NCBI RefSeq assembly: GCF_027887165.1
Contig: NC_077227.1
Span: 83,350,930 to 83,414,929, forward strand
DNA length: 64,000 nucleotides
Reading direction: 5' to 3'
Source: Monodelphis domestica
Lineage: Eukaryota; Chordata; Mammalia; Didelphimorphia; Didelphidae
Of the stretch, positions 58,550-64,000 are shown one piece after another. The position numbers were made by a program, and so were the translations under genes. Position 1 is the first letter of the stretch; every line of letters begins with the position of its first letter. The notes beneath the pieces are model-generated. The model was given only the letters and a program-made list of their open reading frames with translations. It did no database searches and was not told the origin of the DNA.

Positions 58550-59882
58550 TTTTTTTTTAAACATTATTTTATTTGGTCATTTCCAAACATTATTAATTGG
58601 AAACAAAAATCATTTTCTTTTCCTGCCCCCCCCCCCCACCTCTCCCATAGCCAGCGCATGATTCCACTGGGTATCACATGTGTTCTTGACTCAAATCCAT
58701 TTCCGTTTTGTTGGTATTTGCTCTAGATTGTTCATTTAGAGTCTCTCCTCAGTCATAACCCCTCCACCTCTGTAGTCAAGCAGTTGCTTTTCTTAGGTGT
58801 TTTTACTCTCAGTTTATCCTCTGCTTGTATATAGTGTTTTTTAGATCCCTGAAGATTGTTCAGGGACATTACATTGTCCCTAATGGAGAAGTCCATCACC
58901 TTCGATTGTACCACAGTGTATCAGTCTCTGTGTATAATGATTTCCTGGTTCTGCTCTCCTGGTTCTGCTTCTTTTGCTCTGCATCACTTCCTGTAGATTG
59001 TTCCAGACTCCATGGAATTCCTCCATTTTATTATTCCTTTTAGCACAATAGTATTCCATCACCAACATATACCACAATTTGTTCAGCCATTCCCCAACTG
59101 AAGGGCATCCCCTCATTTTCCAATTTTTGGCCACCACAAAGAGTGTAGCTATGAATATTCTTGTATAATTTTTTTCCTTATTATCTCTTTGGGGTACAAA
59201 CCCAGCTGGATCAAAGGGCAGACAGTCTTTTATCGCCCTTTGGGCATAGTTCCAAATTGCCCTCCAGAATGGTTGGCTCAATTCACAACTCCACCAGCAA
59301 TGAATTAGTGTCCCTACTTTGCCTCATCCCCTCCAGCATTCATTACTTTCCATAGCTGTCATGTTAGCCAATCTGCTAGGTGTGAGGTGATACCTCAGAG
59401 TTGTTTTGATTTGCATCTCTCTGATTATAAGAGATGTAGAGCACTTTTTCATGTGCTTATTAATAGTTTTGATTTCTTTGGCTGAGAACTGCCTGTTCAT
59501 ATCCCTTGCCCATTTATCAATTGGAGAATGGCTTGATTTTTTGTACAATTGATTTAGCTCTTTGTAAATTTGAGTAATTAAACCTTTGTCAGAGGTTTTT
59601 ATGAAGATTGCTTCCCAATTTGTTGCTTTCCTTCTGATTTTAGTTACATTGGTTTTGTTTGTACAAAAACTTTTTAATTTGATGTATTCCAGATTATTTA
59701 TTTTGCATTTTGTGACTCTTTCTAAGTCTTGCTTGGTTTTAAAATCTTTCCCTTCCCAAAGGTCTGACATGTATACTATTCTGTGTTCGCCTAATTTTCT
59801 TTCTACCTAATCTTTCCCACAATGTCCTCCAATTTTCCCAGCAGTTTTTATGAAATAGTGCATTTTTATCCCCAAAGCTGGG
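58550..59882 (-). mobile_element. 5'-truncated L1 insertion with ORF2 C-terminus
   Basis: A 1333-base minus-strand L1. It has an oligo-A tail (oligo-T at 58550), a 3'UTR with a C-rich run at 58627-58638, and the ORF2 C-terminal region in two frames. 59324-59770 reads MSDLWEGKDFKTKQDLERVT, then [20 protein letters not shown] and [20 protein letters not shown]. 58880-59281 reads RMFIATLF-like and KLWYMLVMEYYCAKRNNKME. At least one frameshift separates them near 59281-59324, and a stretch of ORF2 seems lost near 59795. The element is 5'-truncated, so no endonuclease or RT core remains. An exact 14-base target duplication 'tggtcagaattctt' flanks it (58536-58549 and 59883-59896). It is among the younger LINEs here. 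Confidence 0.93.
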
Positions 59883-60590
59883 TGGTCAGAATTCTTAGAT
59901 CTGTTAAAGTTGTTTTTCTTTACAATATTGTTACTGTGTAAGTTGTTTTCCTGATTCTGTTCACTTTACTGTATCACTTCATATAATATATAACTTTCAA
60001 AGCTGTCCAGTTTTTCTTCTGAATTTTTCTGTTCAAACTGCGCATATAAAAAATGCTCCAATGGACTTTTTTTTTTTTGTGACAATACTATTGCTAACCT
60101 CTCCTCTCCAACTCTACCCCAATTGGAAAAAAAGGGAAAGGGAATAAAAACCCTTTAAAACAAATATGCATAAACAACCAAAACAAACCCACACATTGGT
60201 TATGCCCATAATAATATTCTGCATCTTAAGATCATTACTACTATGTCAGGAAGTGAGTAGTATGCTTTATTATTGAATCTCGGATTATGATTAGTCATTG
60301 ATCAAATTTCTAATTTTTCAGAGTTGTTTTTCTTTATAATGTATCTTTTTCTTGATTCTGCTCTCTTCATCCTGTATCAATTCATACAAGTCTTCCAAAG
60401 TTTTCTGTAAAATTATCTCTACCTTCATTTCTTATAGCATAATATTAAATGTATTTAGATATTATTTATATACTATAATTTGTTCAGCCATTCTTCAGTT
60501 GATAAAAAATAAGCAAGCATTCTCTTAGTTCTCTGCTATAACAGAGCTGTTGTAAATGTTTTGGTTCTCCCTTTTTCTTTATCTCTTAAG
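59883..60590 (-). repeat. Older L1 3' sequence, right part, and a second L1 3' end
   Basis: 59883-60060 continues the split L1 ('tgattctgttcactttactg'). From about 60080 the 3'UTR text starts again ('gacaatactattgctaacct', 'gtcaggaagtgagtagtatg', 'ttgttcagccattcttcagt'), so a second L1 copy lies in tandem. Confidence 0.7.
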
Positions 60591-60727
60591 GGTATGGAAT
60601 GTCAGGCACATTTGAAGGAAAAGAGGAAAGATTTAATGAAAAGTAATTCAGAAATTAATCAAGGGATAAATTTATTAAATGTAAATATACTTGGAAGCAT
60701 AAAACTGTAGGTATGGTCTTTTCTTTC

Positions 60728-60928
60728 TTTTTTTTTTAAACCTTTACTTTCTATCCTAAAATTGATATGAAGTATCAGTTCCAATGCAGAAAAACTTATA
60801 GTAAGGAGTTGGCAATTGGGGTTAGCTAGGAAGTATCTGAGGCCAGATCTGAAGCATTTTAAAAACTCCCATCTCCAGATTTGGCACTCATTCTACTGAA
60901 TCACCTGGCTATCCCTACTGAAATTTTT
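60728..60928 (-). repeat. SINE1/WSINE1-type SINE, diverged
   Basis: Antisense: oligo-T, 'aacctttactttctatccta', 'gttggcaattggggttagct', 'ctgaatcacctggctatccc'. More mutated than its neighbours. Confidence 0.7.
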
Positions 60929-61245
60929 TCTTAATGGATATATTAAAGTATTTTGGGCAACATAGCTAATTCTTATAGGTAAAATGTTATAGGGAACTTT
61001 TTATTTGAGAACCTCAAATAATTGAACTATTAAGATAATAACACCATATCCATTTCTAGAATAATAGAAATGATAACTTTAAAGTTTATGAAGTATTGTA
61101 CTTGGGATTGGAAAGTATGATATTGTTGTAACTGCAGTTGCTAGAATTTAAAAGAATTTAGTTCAAATGTTTATTAGGAATTTCTGTGTGCAGAGTACCT
61201 TGCTTGGAGAATGACATACAACACAACATAAAAGTTATTCCACAG

Positions 61246-62289
61246 TGGGGGAGCTAAAGTGGCTCAGTGGATTGAGAACCAGGCTTAGAGATGGGAGATC
61301 CTAGGTTCCTAGGACACTTCCTAGCTGTGTGACTCTAGGCAAGTCACTTAACCCCCATTGCTTAGCCCAGTGATGGGCAACCTTTTGAGCTGTCAAAATT
61401 TGCCAAAAAACCAAGCATAATTCAGGTGGTGTATCACTTCGAGAAAACAAAAACACATAATTTCACAATATGTATAGTTTAAATAACAAAAATGTATAAT
61501 TGTAATATATAACTGTATTTAATGAACCAAAAACTATTTAACTTACCTTCTTAGTGACTTTTTTGTTCATCTGTCAGTCGGTTTCTTTTGTTGGTCTTGA
61601 TATTATTTAACTTGTGTGGGGTGCAGTGAACTAAGATAAGTGAGGGGGAGGGGGAATTCTTTAACTAACCTGCCTATTAGTGACTTTTTTGTGGCTGAAT
61701 TTCATTAGCTAAATCTTCAATTGAAGGTTGGTATTTTGTACACTTTAAGCCCAAGCAAGCACTACTAACTTCATCTGTTAAGCTGTTGCTTTTGTTGGTT
61801 TTGATATCATTTAACATTGAGAATAAGTTCTCATAAAAGTATGTTGAGGGAATAATTGTGAGTGAAGCCATTGCTTTATTTTTCAGGGTACTAAAAGTGT
61901 CTGGTAATCAGTTCCAGGCACTCCTCCATTGTACACGGGCCAGAGACTCTCCTAGTCTTCCATCTGGCCCCACCCCTCCCCAGCCAGTTGGCCCTGGGAT
62001 GCTGCACAGCGGCTGCCACCTGCCAGCCTGCCCAGGAGTGTGCTCCTCCTCCCTGCCCCTGCAGGAGCCCCATGTTCCCCAGCTGCCTGGTGGCAAGCCA
62101 GAGACATGGCCATGGCCTTGGGTACCCTCCCCAGGACCCAAGGTGCGCTGAGCTCAAATGTGGCTATGTGTCAGTGCTGACACGCATGTCACAGGTCCAC
62201 TATCAGAGGCCTAGCCCTTACTACTCTTCTGTCTTAGAACCAATATACAATATTGTTTCCAAGATGGAAGGTTATGGGTTTAAAAAAAG
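61246..62289 (+). repeat. SINE1/WSINE1-type SINE split by a hAT element
   Basis: Left part 61246-61367 ('gtggctcagtggattgagaa', 'ctaggcaagtcacttaaccc') and right part 62209-62289 ('cctagcccttactactcttc', 'atattgtttccaagatggaa') join into one SINE. An exact 12-base target duplication 'gttattccacag' flanks the whole (61234-61245 and 62290-62301). The SINE therefore came first. Confidence 0.92.
61368..62208 (-). mobile_element. hAT DNA transposon (Charlie-like) relic
   Basis: An 841-base element inside the SINE. An 8-base target duplication, the hAT length, flanks it: gcttagcc (61360-61367) and gcctagcc (62209-62216). The left end CAGTGATGGGCAACCT and the right end (read inverted CTCTGATAGTGGACCT) form degenerate inverted repeats, 10 of 16 identical. 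The minus strand at 61677-61871 encodes a piece of the hAT transposase C-terminal dimerisation region: YFYENLFSMLNDIKTNKSNS, LTDEVSSACLGLKCTKYQPS, IEDLANEIQPQKSH. Much of the transposase is absent, so it is a non-autonomous or internally deleted copy. A second, shortened copy of the same region lies at about 61540-61605, and a GC-rich block fills 61905-62160. Confidence 0.88.
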
Positions 62290-62352
62290 GTTATTCCACA
62301 GAATTGGTGATTTCTGTACAACTCTTCTATATTATACTATTATAATATATTT

Positions 62353-62589
62353 GGGGCAGCTAGGAGGTACAGTGGATAGAGTGCTGAGCTTAGAATCAGA
62401 AAGGATCATTTTCCTGAGTTCAAATCTGGCCTCAGTTACTTATTGGTTGTGTGACCTGGGACAAGTCACTTAACTATCAGTTTCTTCATCTGTATAATGA
62501 GCTGGGGAAGGAAATGCTAAACCATTCTAGTTTCTTTGCTAAGTAAACACCAAGTGGTGTCATGAAGTCAGACACAATTGAACAACAAC
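62353..62589 (+). repeat. SINE with RTE-like 3' tail (MAR1-like)
   Basis: 'ggggcagctaggaggtacag', 'gagttcaaatctggcctcag', 'gagctggggaaggaaatgct' and 'tgaagtcagacacaattgaa', then 'caacaaca'. Same family as 4088-4339. Confidence 0.88.
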
Positions 62590-62849
62590 ATATTTTAATT
62601 ACTCTACATTCTTTATTATATATATATATATTTTTTTTTTCTTTTTTGAGATGTGATTTCTATTACTCTAGCACCTTTAGCTAAGCAGATTAACACCAGG
62701 TTGATCTTAAGTAACAAACACCTAGGTAGCAGGTATTTCAGTCATTAGGCAGTTCTCTACAAAGTATTACTTGACTCAGGTACCAATGGGAAAGAGCTAC
62801 TTTACTAAGATAATGGATAGTTTGAAGTAAGACAAGACAAGAAAATAAA

Positions 62850-62965
62850 CAGATATGGCATTACTAAGTGCCAGGTACTATGCTAAGCACTGGGGATACA
62901 AATACAAACAAACAAGGCAATCTTCAACTTTCAAGAAACAGAGTTTAATCAGGAGAATATAATAC
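62850..62965 (+). repeat. Old interspersed repeat of the 'caagcatttattaag' type
   Basis: 'ttactaagtgccaggtacta', 'tgctaagcactggggataca' and 'aacaaggcaatcttcaactt' fit the pattern well. Confidence 0.55.
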
Positions 62966-62984
62966 ATAGAAGTACTGGATATGG

Positions 62985-63695
62985 CAGAAACTAGGTATAG
63001 ACCAACATCTCACACCATACATCAAGACAAGGTTAAAATAGATATATAATTTAGAAATAGAGTGCTACAGTGAAATAACTTACCTGTCATATATATGGAT
63101 AAGGGAAGAATTTATGATTAAACATGATAGAGCAATCCAAGAAATAAAATGGATAATTTATTACATGAAATTAAAAAGATTTTGCACAAACAAAATGAAT
63201 GCAAAGGTAAATGGGGGGGATTTTATAGCAAGTTTCTCTGCAAAAGATCTCATTTCTCAAATATATACATATGTATATATACAGATATATTTATACACAC
63301 ATATACATACAGAACTTAGTCAAATTTATAATAAAAGTCATTCCATAACTGATAAAATAATCAAAGATTGTGAAAAGAGTTTTCCAAATAAGAAATCAAA
63401 GCTATCTATATGAAAAAATGCTCCAAATCACTATTGAAAGAGCAAATTAAAACAATTCTGAGGTACCACCTCATACTGAGCATGGCTAATATGACAGAAA
63501 AGAAAAATGATAAATACTGGAGGAGATATAAGAAAAGTGGGACAGTAATGTACTAGAATTGTGAACTGATACAACAATTCTAGAAAGCAATTTGGAACTA
63601 TGCCCTTAGGGCAATAAAATTGTGCATACTCTTTGATCCAGAAATACCACTACTAGATCTATATCCCAAAGAGATGAAAAAAATATTTAACATTT
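62985..63695 (+). repeat. L1 ORF2 C-terminal fragment (sense)
   Basis: The only clear sense-strand L1 here. 63114-63413 reads KWIIYYMKLKRFCTNKMNAK, then a 'GGDFIASFSAKDLISQIY' part. Further on, 'aattctgaggtaccacctca', 'ggagatataagaaaagtggg' and 'gaaataccactactagatct' follow the ORF2 3' order. A microsatellite-like (TA/CA) run (63258-63310) interrupts it. No intact frame. It faces opposite to the host gene. Confidence 0.8.
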
Positions 63696-64000
63696 TTTCT
63701 TCATGTCTCTTCCTATTTCAAAATATTCCTTTTTTTAATGGTCAGCATTCTCTTAGACCTATAAGTAGGCTCAATACATCCAAAACTCACCACAATATTT
63801 TTTGTGGTTCAAAGTTTTTGTTTTGAACTGGCTTTGTTGGATTACCATAGCTATGATGCTTCTTGGTACAATGCCTATTCTCCTAAATATAAAGGAGTAC
63901 TAATCCTTGTATTTTATTACATTGAGAGACTAGTCTTTGCCACTTTTTGCACTAATTCTTTTAAGTTTATGGTTCACAATTTTGGTAGCAATATCAACAT

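Larger units (their letters stand above)
50975..64000 (-). other. MARCHF5: MARCHF5 intron 1 (3' part)
   Basis: At least 13 kb of the first intron. No exon 1, CpG island or promoter is visible, so the intron continues beyond the window. Repeats are listed separately. 50990-51140, 51670-52280, 52450-53080, 55660-55910, 56540-57260, 60930-61230 and 63700-64000 show nothing that I can name. Confidence 0.85.

Noticed and set aside
59324-59770. 148-codon open frame as a novel protein
   Set aside because: It is the C-terminal part of L1 ORF2 ([31 protein letters not shown]) in a 5'-truncated insertion.
61900-62160. GC-rich block as the CpG island and exon 1 of MARCHF5
   Set aside because: No sequence encoding MPDQALQQMLDR is seen on the minus strand. 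CpG dinucleotides are few, and the block lies inside a hAT element with clear target duplications.
61988-62473. 161-codon open frame on the plus strand
   Set aside because: It runs from the hAT GC-rich block through SINE sequence into another SINE. It is a chance frame over transposon DNA.

Overview
This window is vertebrate nuclear DNA from a mammal, almost certainly a marsupial. The evidence is an AT-rich, intron-dominated layout and a dense load of tRNA-derived SINEs of the SINE1/WSINE1 type. RTE-tailed SINEs, L1 and half-L1 (HAL1-like) elements, and many old MIR, L2 and CR1/L3 relics are also present. Opossum and Australian marsupials cannot be separated by eye. There are no operons, CRISPR arrays or other prokaryotic features.

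The one gene I can support is MARCHF5 (MARCH5/MITOL), the RING-CH E3 ubiquitin ligase of the mitochondrial outer membrane. It lies on the minus strand. Exons 2 to 6 are here: 50772-50974, 26350-26480, 20997-21180, 20532-20698 and 19776-19892. Together they carry 802 coding bases, which is the human 278-codon frame plus stop (837) less the 35 bases expected for exon 1. All splice phases join, and the protein matches the human sequence as I remember it. Exon 1 and the promoter must lie beyond base 64000. The 3'UTR runs below 19776.

Layout: 1 to about 18.5 kb is downstream intergenic DNA full of repeats (L1 and L2 fragments, SINEs, two probable LTR relics, and a local duplication). 18.5-21.2 kb holds the 3' end of the gene with exons 6, 5 and 4. 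21.2-26.3 kb is intron 3 (a CR1/L3 relic and an old unnamed repeat). 26.5-50.8 kb is intron 2 (an L1/HAL1-type element, two solo LTRs, many L2 and MIR pieces, and a 13-N assembly gap). 51-64 kb is part of intron 1 (a nearly complete HAL1-like element, an L1 inside an older L1, and a SINE split by a hAT transposon).

I found no previously undescribed system. The more interesting points are structural: a hAT inserted into a SINE with both target-site duplications readable; a GC-rich block inside that hAT; a duplicated L1-MIR junction at 13.8/15.3 kb; ORF1-bearing elements that lack most of ORF2; a gap flanked by duplicated bases; and a weak splice donor at MARCHF5 exon 3. Repeat names and edges come from recognition by eye, and edges without a stated target duplication are approximate.
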